Origin: Salegentibacter maritimus
Lineage (GTDB): Bacteria > Bacteroidota > Bacteroidia > Flavobacteriales > Flavobacteriaceae
Length of the DNA stretch: 64,000 nt
Direction of reading: 5' to 3'
Assembly (NCBI RefSeq): GCF_016236915.1
Contig: NZ_JAEHOK010000007.1
Coordinates: 1 to 64,000 of the forward strand
This document shows, in pieces, positions 18,782 through 27,173 of this stretch. The position numbers and the translations under genes are program-made. How positions within the stretch are numbered: position 1 is the first letter of the stretch; every line of letters begins with the position of its first letter. Below the pieces are notes generated by a model. The model saw only the letters and a program-made list of their open reading frames with translations. It made no database searches and had not been told where the DNA came from.

Positions 18782-18867
18782 CCCTCATAGAGGGCTTAAT
18801 TCATCGAGACTTATCTCGAATATTTAAAATTATTTTCTATTCATACCTCGTTTGTTTGCATCGAGGT
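18782..18867 (-). promoter_or_regulatory. Three-hairpin 5' leader of gap
   Basis: The minus-strand leader can form three consecutive hairpins: ACCTCG/CGAGGT (18845-18867), TCGAGA-TAAG-TCTCGA (18804-18819) and CCCTC-TAT-GAGGG (18782-18794). The last ends 22 bases before the start codon. None is followed by a T run. No known riboswitch is recognised. Confidence 0.5.
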
Positions 18868-18883
18868 TTTCTGATTAATGCCG

Positions 18884-18891
18884 CAAAAGTA
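18884..18891 (-). promoter_or_regulatory. Promoter -7 box of gap
   Basis: Minus-strand TACTTTTG, an exact match to TAnnTTTG. No clear TTG lies 19-21 bases further upstream. The predicted start gives a leader of about 115 bases. Confidence 0.55.
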
Positions 18892-18929
18892 TATATTTCA
18901 AACGTTTTCGTAAAGAAAAATTTGTATAA

Positions 18930-19064
18930 AAAGAGGTTGTCTGAAAAGTTCTTAAAATTGTCATCCTGAATTTATTTCAGGGTCTAAAATATTGATATTC
19001 AAAACATCTTAGAAGCTGAAACAAGTTCAGCTTGACGAAACTAGACATTTCAGACAACCTCTTT
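18930..19064. repeat. MITE-like element with 17-bp perfect terminal inverted repeats
   Basis: 135 bp bounded by AAAGAGGTTGTCTGAAA and its exact reverse complement. Inside are two hairpin motifs, CCTGAATTTATTTCAGG and GCTGAAACAAGTTCAGC. The reverse complement aligns along its length with 40947-41113 (shared GTCTAGTTTCGTCA and GATGTTTTGAATA-type segments). It carries no gene and fits a non-autonomous mobile palindrome. It lies between gap and the DegP-like gene. Confidence 0.8.
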
Positions 19065-19084
19065 CCTGTTTTATTAATTCAAGC

Positions 19085-20482
19085 CTAACGCCAAACCATA
19101 TGTTGTTTTTGGCCGTTTTTATCAACGATACTGATAATAATTTCTTCCGAAAGATTTTTTCGTCTAAAAATTCGTTCTACATCACCAACATTAGAAACTT
19201 TCTTATTATCTATAGCAGTTATAATGGTTCCTACTAGCTCTGAAGCTGGTAGCCTTGGAGATAAAGTTTTGTGAATTTTAACACCATGGTCAATGTTTAA
19301 AGCTTGTAGATCTTCCTTGGTGGCATTGGTGACTTCAATTTTTATAGGTTCAATTACATAAGTTTCAAACTTACTGAGTTTTACCTTTACCTGCTTTTCG
19401 TCTCCGGATCTTAAGAAGGTAACTTCAACTTCATCATCCGGGCGTTTTGTGTAAATATAACCGGTAAGATCTGAGAATTTATTAATTTGTATGTTATCTA
19501 TTTTCTTGATTACATCACCTTCCTTTAAACCGGCTTTTTCGGCACCGCTGCCACTGGTAACTTCTGCTACCAGAACTCCCTGGGAAGTTTTTAAGTCTAA
19601 TTCTTCAATAGCAGTTTGGGTAACACTTCCACCTCGAATGCCTAAAATTCCTTTTTGAACATCACCATACTCCATGATATCCTCTACTATTTTTCGGGTA
19701 TTGTTGGAAGGTACGGCAAAGGCATAACCTACATAACTACCTGTTTGGGAGGTGATAGCAGTATTAATTCCTACAAGTTCCCCATTTATATTAACTAAAG
19801 CACCTCCACTATTTCCCGGGTTTATAGCCGCATCAGTTTGAATAAAAGATTGTGGAGTGTTATCAAAGGTGTTTAAGTCTCTTGCTGTAGCACTAATAAT
19901 ACCTGCAGTAACCGTACTTTTTAAGTTAAAAGGGTTTCCAACAGCTAAAACCCATTCTCCAAGCTTTACATTGTTGGAATCTCCAAATGGAATATAGTCT
20001 AAATTTTCAGCATCAATTTTTAATAATGCGATATCTGAAGTTTCATCGGTACCAATAATCTCTGCTTTATAGGTTTTGTTGTTGTTTAAAGTAACTTCAA
20101 CTTCGTTTGCCTCTTTAATCACATGGTTGTTGGTTACAATATAACCGTCTGGAGAAATAATAACCCCAGAACCTGCTCCCTGTAGGGCTTTTCCGCCACT
20201 GTGGTTGCCATAAATTAGGTCTCTCATAGTTCTCGGGCCTCTGTAAATAGCAACATTTTTAACGTGAACCACACCATTTACCGTATTTTCAGCCGCTTTG
20301 GTGAAATCGGCATTGGTGCCGTAAAGATTTTTGGCATAATTCGCTGAAATTACTTCAGCACCTGTATTGGAAACCGGTGGTAAAGTAGGAGGCACTTCCT
20401 CTTCAAAAAATATCTTATAACTCCCTAAAGTTAGGGCGCCTCCAAGTATAGAAACGAGAAGTAGTTTTGATAAATTTTTCAT
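19085..20482 (-). CDS. DegP/DegQ-family periplasmic serine protease
   Basis: 465 residues: an N-terminal signal or anchor (about 5-25); a trypsin-like protease domain with His120 (TNNHVI), Asp150 (SDIALLKI) and Ser225 (NPGNSGGALV); then two PDZ domains (about 275-365 and 375-463), the second more divergent. HtrA-type proteases act as periplasmic quality-control proteases and chaperones for misfolded envelope proteins. The layout is that of DegP/DegQ, but the exact paralogue cannot be assigned. It is divergent from dapF with a 137-base shared upstream region; a MITE-like element lies directly behind its stop codon. Confidence 0.93.
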   Translation of the reverse strand: MKNLSKLLLVSILGGALTLGSYKIFFEEEVPPTLPPVSNTGAEVISANYAKNLYGTNADFTKAAENTVNGVVHVKNVAIYRGPRTMRDLIYGNHSGGKALQGAGSGVIISPDGYIVTNNHVIKEANEVEVTLNNNKTYKAEIIGTDETSDIALLKIDAENLDYIPFGDSNNVKLGEWVLAVGNPFNLKSTVTAGIISATARDLNTFDNTPQSFIQTDAAINPGNSGGALVNINGELVGINTAITSQTGSYVGYAFAVPSNNTRKIVEDIMEYGDVQKGILGIRGGSVTQTAIEELDLKTSQGVLVAEVTSGSGAEKAGLKEGDVIKKIDNIQINKFSDLTGYIYTKRPDDEVEVTFLRSGDEKQVKVKLSKFETYVIEPIKIEVTNATKEDLQALNIDHGVKIHKTLSPRLPASELVGTIITAIDNKKVSNVGDVERIFRRKNLSEEIIISIVDKNGQKQHMVWR

Positions 20483-20591
20483 TTTGTAAAACGTGTTTTT
20501 GTATAATTCAACTTTAAAATTATAATATTAATATTTTCAGTTTTTAACTTTAACGGCCATTTAACAACCTAAAAAATCGTCTATTTTATAG

Positions 20592-20599
20592 TATCTTTG
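20592..20599 (+). promoter_or_regulatory. Promoter -7 box of the dapF operon
   Basis: TATCTTTG, an exact TAnnTTTG match, 20 bases before the dapF start codon. No good TTG is found at the -33 distance. Confidence 0.55.
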
Positions 20600-20619
20600 T
20601 AGCCCTTAAAATTTACGTA

Positions 20620-21408
20620 ATGAAAATTCCATTTTACAAATATCAAGGTACGGGAAACGATTTTGTGATGATTGATAACCGTCAAAATCTAATATCCAAA
20701 AACAATACCAAATTAATAAACAGGCTTTGTGACCGAAAATTTGGCATTGGGGGGGACGGGTTAATACTTTTAGAAAACCCTGAAGTGGCCGGAGACGATT
20801 TTAAAATGGTGTATTTTAATGCAGATGGTAATGAAAGTAGTATGTGTGGTAATGGAGGTAGGTGCCTTGTTGCTTTTGCTAAATTCCTTGGAATTATTGA
20901 AGATAAAGCAACTTTTACTGCTGTAGACGGGCCGCACAAAGCAACAATTACCGGCGATGAGGTAAGTTTGCAAATGCAGGATCTTACCGAAATAAAACAA
21001 TCGGGAAATATGGCATTTCTGGATACCGGGTCACCGCATCATGTTGTTTTTACAAAAAATGTAGCTCAACTAGATGTAAAAAAAGAAGGTGCAGAAATTA
21101 GATATTCTGATGCTTATATAGGTAACGGTGGCACCAATGTAAATTTTGTAGATATGCAGGAGAATAACACCTTTCTTGTGAGAACCTACGAAAGGGGGGT
21201 GGAAGATGAGACGCTTTCCTGTGGAACCGGTGTAACTGCCGTTGCCCTTGCGGCACATGCCTCGGGAAAGGCAAATAGCAACACCGTAAAACTTATTGTT
21301 CCGGGTGGGGAACTGTCGGTTTCTTTTAAAAAGGAAGGCGATACCTATAGGGATGTTTGGCTTACCGGCCCGGCAGAACAGGTTTTTAAAGGGGAAATAA
21401 TATGCTAA
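20620..21408 (+). CDS. dapF: Diaminopimelate epimerase
   Basis: 262 residues. It interconverts LL- and meso-diaminopimelate in the lysine/peptidoglycan precursor pathway. The two catalytic cysteines are present: Cys76 in NESSMCGNGGRC and Cys201 in LSCGTGVTA. The N-terminal YKYQGTGNDFVMIDN is also typical. It is the first gene of a tight operon, overlapping the GNAT gene by 7 bases. dapA and the start of lysA in the same window belong to the same pathway but are separate loci. A promoter box lies at 20592-20599. Confidence 0.98.
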   Translation: MKIPFYKYQGTGNDFVMIDNRQNLISKNNTKLINRLCDRKFGIGGDGLILLENPEVAGDDFKMVYFNADGNESSMCGNGGRCLVAFAKFLGIIEDKATFTAVDGPHKATITGDEVSLQMQDLTEIKQSGNMAFLDTGSPHHVVFTKNVAQLDVKKEGAEIRYSDAYIGNGGTNVNFVDMQENNTFLVRTYERGVEDETLSCGTGVTAVALAAHASGKANSNTVKLIVPGGELSVSFKKEGDTYRDVWLTGPAEQVFKGEIIC

Positions 21409-21926
21409 GTTTAAAAGGAAATAAGGTTTATTTGCGAGCACTTGAGCCTGAAGATCTCGACTTTGTTCACAGGATTGAAAATACTGAAGAGTTTTGGGAA
21501 GTAAGTGCGACACAAACTCCTTATTCCAGGTATATGATTAAGCAATATCTTGAAAATGCACATCGGGATATTTATGATGTGAAGCAATTGCGGTTGGTAA
21601 TATGTGATCTTCAGAAAAAAGAGGTGGGTTTAATAGATATTTTTGATTTTGAGCCAAAAGATCGCCGTGCGGCCATAGGTATATTAATAGCCGATGCAGC
21701 AGACCGCGAAAAAGGCTATGGTGCTGAAACGCTTAATCTTATTTGTAGTTATTGTTTTAAACATCTGGCCCTGCACCAGGTATATGCGAATATTACCCAG
21801 GGAAACGAAACCAGTATAAAGCTTTTTGAAAAGCAGGGGTTTCAAAAAGTTGGGGTGAAGAAAGATTGGACCTATTCTCAGGGGCAATTTAAAGACGAAA
21901 TTCTATATCAATTGATCAATAAATAA
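21402..21926 (+). CDS. GNAT-family acetyltransferase (RimJ/RimL-like)
   Basis: 174 residues with the GNAT fold: an N-terminal VYLRALEPEDLDFVHRIEN, a central beta strand plus acetyl-CoA loop (ADAADREKGYGAETL), and the C-terminal motif NETSIKLFEKQGFQKVG. RimJ/RimL-like enzymes acetylate N-terminal or other amino groups; the substrate here is unknown. It overlaps dapF by 7 bases, and its stop shares a base with the mltG start (TAATG), so all three are translationally coupled. The dapF-GNAT-mltG order suggests a cell-envelope link, but this is only context. Confidence 0.9.
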   Translation: MLSLKGNKVYLRALEPEDLDFVHRIENTEEFWEVSATQTPYSRYMIKQYLENAHRDIYDVKQLRLVICDLQKKEVGLIDIFDFEPKDRRAAIGILIADAADREKGYGAETLNLICSYCFKHLALHQVYANITQGNETSIKLFEKQGFQKVGVKKDWTYSQGQFKDEILYQLINK

Positions 21927-22966
21927 TGTACATAAAAAAAATTCTCCTTGCCATAGCCATTCTTGGGCTGGTGGCTCTTTCTATTTTTAGTTATTATATC
22001 TATAACAGTATCTTTTCTGCCAATACTTCTTTTTCAGAAGACAAATTGGTTTATGTGCCTACCGGTGCAAATTATCAAACTGTAATAGATAGCCTGCAAC
22101 CTTTTGTTGAAGATATGAATTCTTTTGATTTGGTAGCCAGAAAAAAAGGCTATGCTTCAAATATTAAAGCAGGTAGGTTTGCGATTAAACCCGGTATGAA
22201 CAACAATGAGTTGGTAAACGCTTTACGACGTGGCAATGTGCCGGTTAAATTAACCTTCAACAATCAGGAGCGTCTTGAAGACCTGGCAGGAAGAATCGCT
22301 CAGCAAATTGAAGCCGATAGCATTGCTTTAATTAAAGCATTTAAAGATGAAGATTTTTTAACTGAAAACAATTTTACCGAGGCTGATGCCCTGGCTATGT
22401 ATATTCCAAACCAGTATGAGGTGTATTGGAATACCTCTGCTGAAGAATTTAGAAGTAGAATGAAGCGCGAATATGAACGTTTTTGGACAGAAGAGAAAAG
22501 AAAGAAAGCCAGAGAAATTGGGTTGAACCCTAAAGAGGTGTCTACTTTAGCTTCAATAGTACATAAAGAGACGGTTAAAGTTGACGAGAGACCAAAAGTA
22601 GCAGGAGTTTATATGAATAGGTATAAAAATGGCTGGAAGTTGGATGCCGATCCTACCGTAATCTATGCCCTTAAGAACAAAACCCAGAAATGGGATACTG
22701 TTATAAAAAGAGTGCTGTATAAAGATTTAGAACTCGATTCGCCTTACAATACATACAAATTTAAAAACTTGCCTCCCGGCCCGATTTTTATGGCAGATAT
22801 TTCTGCAATAAATGCGGTACTTAATTATGAAGATCATGATTACTTCTATTTTGTAGCCGATGTAGAAAATTTTGGCTATCATAAATTTGCTAAAAATCTG
22901 GCGCAACATAACAGGAATAAGCGTGAATATGTGCGTTGGATTAATAAGCAGGGTATAAAAAGATAA
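21926..22966 (+). CDS. mltG: Endolytic murein transglycosylase MltG
   Basis: 346 residues: one N-terminal membrane anchor (about 5-26) and a periplasmic YceG-like domain with the catalytic Glu215 in LASIVHKETVKVDERP, then VYMNRYKNGWKLDADPTVIYAL and NTYKFKNLPPGPI. MltG cleaves nascent glycan strands next to the inner membrane and is thought to release them from the synthase. It is third in the dapF operon with a one-base start/stop overlap. Confidence 0.96.
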   Translation: MYIKKILLAIAILGLVALSIFSYYIYNSIFSANTSFSEDKLVYVPTGANYQTVIDSLQPFVEDMNSFDLVARKKGYASNIKAGRFAIKPGMNNNELVNALRRGNVPVKLTFNNQERLEDLAGRIAQQIEADSIALIKAFKDEDFLTENNFTEADALAMYIPNQYEVYWNTSAEEFRSRMKREYERFWTEEKRKKAREIGLNPKEVSTLASIVHKETVKVDERPKVAGVYMNRYKNGWKLDADPTVIYALKNKTQKWDTVIKRVLYKDLELDSPYNTYKFKNLPPGPIFMADISAINAVLNYEDHDYFYFVADVENFGYHKFAKNLAQHNRNKREYVRWINKQGIKR

Positions 22967-23098
22967 ATTAAATTTTTAGGTCCTGGGCTTAAGGTTTATC
23001 TAACACTTTGAATAGCTGTTTCTTATAGCGATGTTAAGTAGGGGTGAAACTTTATAAATTGCTTAACAGGCTGGTCTTTAGATTTTTAAAATTTGTTG

Positions 23099-23106
23099 TA
23101 CATTTG
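23099..23106 (+). promoter_or_regulatory. Promoter -7 box of the lysozyme-like gene
   Basis: TACATTTG, an exact TAnnTTTG match, 72 bases before the start at 23179. No TTG is found at standard spacing. Confidence 0.5.
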
Positions 23107-23178
23107 CACGGCGAAATTGAAAGGGGTGTTAGCTATATTATTTAGCCAAAACCATTAACCTTTCAGAAACAAAATCTA

Positions 23179-23850
23179 ATGAGAAAGAAAATTGCAAAAT
23201 TTTCAATCTTGCCTGTTTTTGCAGGCTGCATGTTTTTCAGTTTTTCGACCAGAGAAGCAGCGAATTTGGAAATTGAAGGTTATTCAACTTCCAATCTTGA
23301 ACTAAATTATACTGTGGCTCTTTTAGAGGAGAGCGAATTAGTAGAAGATTTGAGCCTAAAAAGGCCTTTGCCTAAGCTAGGTAAGTCTTATGACGGATTC
23401 AAAGAAGCGCTGGGATTTAAAGAGTCTCGCGGAAATTACCAAAGTGTGAACGAGTTTGGCTATATGGGAAAATACCAGTTTGGTATTGGAACATTAGAAT
23501 TGTTGGGAATATACAATGCTGCCGAATTCCTTAACTCTCCTGCTTTGCAAGAAGCGGCCTTTTACACAAATTCATCAAGAAATAAGTGGATCTTAATTCG
23601 TGATATTGCTCGCTTTGAGGGTAAGGTGATCAATGGAGTAAAAGTAACTGAATCTGGTATTCTTGCGGCTGCCCATCTTGCCGGTCCCGGAAGTGTGAAA
23701 AAATATCTGAGAAGTTGGGGTGCGCAATCTTTTAGCGATGCTTTTGGAACTTCAATTAGAAATTATATGAAAAAGTTTGGCGGTTATGATACTTCGTTTA
23801 TAAAACCGGAGCAAAACCCCAGGGTAAATATAAAAGCCTATAGAGCTTAA
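23179..23850 (+). CDS. Secreted lysozyme/transglycosylase-fold protein
   Basis: 223 residues with an N-terminal export signal (about 8-24). Residues 72-210 look like a lysozyme-like lytic transglycosylase domain: FKESRGNYQSVNEFGYMGKYQFG contains the typical Glu-Ser-Arg-Gly (candidate catalytic Glu82) and the downstream G-x-YQFG, followed by AAHLAGPGSVKKYL. Homologues in Flavobacteriia are often labelled peptidoglycan-binding, although no LysM is visible here. It probably acts on peptidoglycan in the periplasm. Its TAA overlaps the TAA of the convergent methyltransferase gene by two bases (TTAA palindrome). Confidence 0.8.
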   Translation: MRKKIAKFSILPVFAGCMFFSFSTREAANLEIEGYSTSNLELNYTVALLEESELVEDLSLKRPLPKLGKSYDGFKEALGFKESRGNYQSVNEFGYMGKYQFGIGTLELLGIYNAAEFLNSPALQEAAFYTNSSRNKWILIRDIARFEGKVINGVKVTESGILAAAHLAGPGSVKKYLRSWGAQSFSDAFGTSIRNYMKKFGGYDTSFIKPEQNPRVNIKAYRA

Positions 23851-24572
23851 ATTTCTTTCTGAAATACAAAAATAGCAGGCCTCTTGTGGAGGTCTGTTTT
23901 TGTTTTCTTCCATTCCGAAGCCGGTTTGGTTACAATGTATTCTGTAGGCAGGGTAATGTCGCAAGCTATACATAGCCTTGTTGTGGGGTGTAAAAACTGA
24001 AGCAAATCTTCAAGTAATTTGTTGTTACGGTATGGGGTTTCAATAAAAATTTGAGCTTCGTTCTTTTCAAAGGAAAGCCGCTCTAAATCTTTTATTTCCT
24101 TTTTACGTTCTTTTTTGGCTATGGGTAAATATCCATTAAAGGTAAAACGCTGCCCATTCATGCCGCTGCCCATCATTGCCAGTAAAATTGAAGAAGGTCC
24201 AACTAGTGGGATTATCTGTATACCTTCAATATGGGCAATTTTTACAATTTCGGCACCCGGGTCGGCAACACCGGGGCATCCGGCTTCACTTAATAAACCA
24301 ATATTTTTTCCTTCTTTACAATCTTTTAAGAAAGAAGGAATTTCACTAGCTTCGGTAAACTTGTTTAGGCTGTAAAACTTTAAAATAGACTGCTGCTTTT
24401 CTGGAAGTAGTTGTTTGATATGCCTGCGGGCTGTCTTTTCATTTTCAACAATATAAATATCCAGCTCCTGCATAATTTCTTTCACCTGAATGGGTAAAAC
24501 CTGCATTGGGTTTGCCGCTCCCATGGTAGTAGGGATAAGATAAAGTTTTCCGGAGTATTTAAAGCCTGGCAT
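23847..24572 (-). CDS. RsmI-like SAM-dependent methyltransferase (tetrapyrrole methylase fold)
   Basis: 241 residues of the RsmI/CobA-like fold: GKLYLIPTTMGAANP at the start, IYIVENEKTARRHIK, SEAGCPGVADPGAEIV (the SAM-binding GxADPG loop) and LVGPSSILLAMMGSGMNGQRFTF. RsmI proper 2'-O-methylates C1402 of 16S rRNA. This shorter form is one of two such proteins usually found in Bacteroidota, so the rRNA target is uncertain. Its ATG shares a base with the stop of the upstream phosphatase gene (TAATG), indicating coupling. It ends with overlapping stop codons against the convergent neighbour. Confidence 0.88.
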   Translation of the reverse strand: MPGFKYSGKLYLIPTTMGAANPMQVLPIQVKEIMQELDIYIVENEKTARRHIKQLLPEKQQSILKFYSLNKFTEASEIPSFLKDCKEGKNIGLLSEAGCPGVADPGAEIVKIAHIEGIQIIPLVGPSSILLAMMGSGMNGQRFTFNGYLPIAKKERKKEIKDLERLSFEKNEAQIFIETPYRNNKLLEDLLQFLHPTTRLCIACDITLPTEYIVTKPASEWKKTKTDLHKRPAIFVFQKEI

Positions 24573-25042
24573 TATGCTTTCTGTTCTTCCTTTAATTGTT
24601 CAGCTATTTTATCGCAGGCCTCATCAAGCATTTGGTATACGTTTTCAAAGCCGTGGTCGCCGCCGTAATATGGGTCGGGGACGTCCACATTTTCAGCGGG
24701 GAAAATTTCATCCAGAATTAATTGCACCTTTGTGCGATCGTCGTCGTTTCTTGCCAGGGAAATTACATCTCTAAAGTTGGAATTGTCCATAACATAAATA
24801 AGATCGAACTTATAGAAATCTTCTACTTTAAATTGTCTTCCGCGTTGATAAGTGATATCCAGCTTATTCTTTTTTGCTATGGCAATAGACCGCGGATCGG
24901 GAGTATCGTTAATATGATAACCTGCGGTTCCAGCCGAATCTACAAAAACCTGAGATTCATCTACTTTAGACTTTAAAATTCCCTCAGCAAGCGGTGATCT
25001 GCATATATTGCCAAGGCACACCATTAATACCTTAGTTTTCAT
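24572..25042 (-). CDS. Low-molecular-weight protein-tyrosine phosphatase
   Basis: 156 residues of the LMW-PTP family. The P-loop CLGNICRSPLAEG supplies the nucleophile Cys9 and Arg15, and the general acid Asp lies in VPDPYYGG. These enzymes dephosphorylate tyrosine on cytoplasmic proteins, or arginine in some bacteria; no substrate is evident, and no tyrosine kinase is adjacent. It lies 9 bases after the dnaA stop and overlaps the methyltransferase gene, so dnaA-LMWPTP-RsmI-like probably form one transcript. Confidence 0.95.
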   Translation of the reverse strand: MKTKVLMVCLGNICRSPLAEGILKSKVDESQVFVDSAGTAGYHINDTPDPRSIAIAKKNKLDITYQRGRQFKVEDFYKFDLIYVMDNSNFRDVISLARNDDDRTKVQLILDEIFPAENVDVPDPYYGGDHGFENVYQMLDEACDKIAEQLKEEQKA

Positions 25043-25051
25043 AGATACTTT

Positions 25052-26479
25052 TTATATAGTAAGTTTTTTGTTGAGGTCTTCAACAAATTTTTTGAATTGT
25101 TTGTCGGTGGTAGATAAGTTATCTACGGTTTTGCATGCATGTAAAACAGTGGCGTGGTCACGTTTGCCAATTTGAGATCCAATACTGGCTAAAGAGGCTT
25201 TGGTGAATTTTTTAGCAAAAAACATAGCTAGCTGTCTTGCCTGTACAATATGTCTTTTACGAGTCTTAGATTGTAAGGTTTGTATATCCATTTGGAAATA
25301 ATCGCTTACTACCTTCTGAATATAATCTATAGAAACTTCTCTTTTGGTATTTTTTACGTAGTTGTCTACAATTTTTTTAGCGAGTTCTAAGGTGATATCC
25401 TTTTTGTTGAAAGAAGAGTGGGCTATAAGCGAAATAATCGCCCCCTCCAATTCGCGAATATTCGTTTTAATATTATTGGCTAAAAACTCAACAATCTCCT
25501 CAGGCATCTCTACACCGTCTCTGTAAAGTTTGTTTTTAATAATAGAAATCCTGGTTTCAAAATCTGGATGTTGCAGTTCGGCAGAAAGCCCCCATTTAAA
25601 CCTGGAAAGCAGGCGTTGCTCAATATCCTGCATATCTACCGGTGCCTTATCACTGGTTAAGATAACTTGTTTACCGTTTTGATGTAAATGGTTGAAAATA
25701 TGGAAAAATACATCCTGGGTTCCCGCTTTACCTGATAACAATTGAATATCATCAACAATTAGAACATCAATAATTTGATAAAAATGAATAAAATCATTTC
25801 TATTATTTTTCTTGACTGATTCTATGTATTGCTGGGTAAACTTTTCAGCCGAAATATATAGAACGGTCTTTTCGGGATATTTATCTTTAATTTCAACCCC
25901 AATGGCATGTGCTAAATGGGTTTTTCCTAATCCTACCCCGCCAAAAATAAGCAGTGGGTTAAAAGAAGTTCCTCCCGGTTTATTGGCCACAGCCAGTCCG
26001 GCCGATCTTGCTAAACGGTTAGAATCTCCTTCCAGAAAATTTTCGAAATTGTAGCTCGGGTTTAATTGTGATTCAATTTTTACATTTCTAATTCCCGGGA
26101 TTATAAATGGGTTTTTTAATTCTGGGTTTTTATTCTTTATAGGTACATCTACTTCCTGGGAAGTCATATTACTGCGCTGTGTACTCGGAATCTTTTCGGT
26201 AAACGGCATTTTGTTTCCGTAAGTATTTTCCATCTTAATCACATACACCAATTTTGCTTTTTCTCCAAGCTCTTTGGTAAGTGAAACTTTTAAAAGCTTT
26301 ACGTAGTGCTCTTCCAGCCACTCATAAAAAAACTTTGAAGGCACTTGAATACTTAGGGCACAGTCTGTAAGTTTTACTGCTTGTATGGGTTCAAACCACG
26401 TTTTATATGCCTGTGGAGTAATATTATCTTTGATAAAAGCCAGACAGCTATTCCAAACTGATTGCGCAGTTTTTGACAT
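25052..26479 (-). CDS. dnaA: Chromosomal replication initiator DnaA
   Basis: 475 residues with all four domains: an N-terminal DnaA-N domain (about 5-80); a linker; the AAA+ domain with Walker A GGVGLGKT (180-187) and Walker B VLIVDDIQLL; and a C-terminal helix-turn-helix with the DnaA signature KRDHATVLHACKTV. It binds and opens the origin. Unlike in many bacteria, dnaN and recF are not next to it, which is usual for Bacteroidota, and I see no cluster of DnaA boxes. Upstream, the minus strand has CATATTTG, one base off the -7 consensus. Confidence 0.98.
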   Translation of the reverse strand: MSKTAQSVWNSCLAFIKDNITPQAYKTWFEPIQAVKLTDCALSIQVPSKFFYEWLEEHYVKLLKVSLTKELGEKAKLVYVIKMENTYGNKMPFTEKIPSTQRSNMTSQEVDVPIKNKNPELKNPFIIPGIRNVKIESQLNPSYNFENFLEGDSNRLARSAGLAVANKPGGTSFNPLLIFGGVGLGKTHLAHAIGVEIKDKYPEKTVLYISAEKFTQQYIESVKKNNRNDFIHFYQIIDVLIVDDIQLLSGKAGTQDVFFHIFNHLHQNGKQVILTSDKAPVDMQDIEQRLLSRFKWGLSAELQHPDFETRISIIKNKLYRDGVEMPEEIVEFLANNIKTNIRELEGAIISLIAHSSFNKKDITLELAKKIVDNYVKNTKREVSIDYIQKVVSDYFQMDIQTLQSKTRKRHIVQARQLAMFFAKKFTKASLASIGSQIGKRDHATVLHACKTVDNLSTTDKQFKKFVEDLNKKLTI

Positions 26480-26685
26480 GCTTTGTGTTGTATTATTTTA
26501 GGTTAGTAGTGGTTTATTTGTAGTTAAAAAGATATAGGGGTCTCTTAACTTAAGTGGAACAAATATGTGAACAAATTATCTAATAAAAAAACCAGTTTGG
26601 GCTTGACTTTTAAGAAAAATTTACGCATACTTAATTCCGCCAATGAAAATACAAAACCTCATTCACATTACCTGTTAAATTCAGT

Positions 26686-27081
26686 ATGAAAAGTCATGTC
26701 TCTTATGTTAAAGTCCGTTATGCAGAAACCGATCAAATGGGGGTGGTGCACCACGGAAATTATGCTCAATACTTCGAAATAGCACGTCTTGAGTGGCTTA
26801 TGGCCTTCGGGATTTCGTATAAAAATATGGAAGAAACCGGGGTGATGTTACCTGTTTATGAGCTTCAAACAAAATTTTTAAAGCCAGCCGTTTTTGAAGA
26901 TGAACTTAAAATTGAAGTAAAATTGAAAGAACTTCCGTCTGTGAAGATAACTTTTGAATATGTAATTTATAATCAAAATAAAGAACTACTCACAACCGGG
27001 GCTACTACACTTGTTTTTATGGATGCTATTTCTAAAAAACCTATTCGATGCCCAAAATATATTTTAGATAAGTTGAAATAA
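26686..27081 (+). CDS. Acyl-CoA thioesterase (4HBT, YbgC/FadM-like)
   Basis: 131 residues of the hot-dog fold. The 4-hydroxybenzoyl-CoA thioesterase motif YAETDQMGVVHHGNYAQYFE includes the catalytic Asp. It hydrolyses acyl-CoA thioesters; chain length is not predictable. It is divergent from dnaA and convergent with the YigZ gene. No TAnnTTTG box is seen just upstream. Confidence 0.93.
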   Translation: MKSHVSYVKVRYAETDQMGVVHHGNYAQYFEIARLEWLMAFGISYKNMEETGVMLPVYELQTKFLKPAVFEDELKIEVKLKELPSVKITFEYVIYNQNKELLTTGATTLVFMDAISKKPIRCPKYILDKLK

Positions 27082-27173
27082 TAATTAAACAAATTCTTAT
27101 ACTTTTAGACCTGTAGGGTTTGCGCGATTAAACGTCATTTAAAATGATTTTAGGAATGTATGCTGTTTAAATT

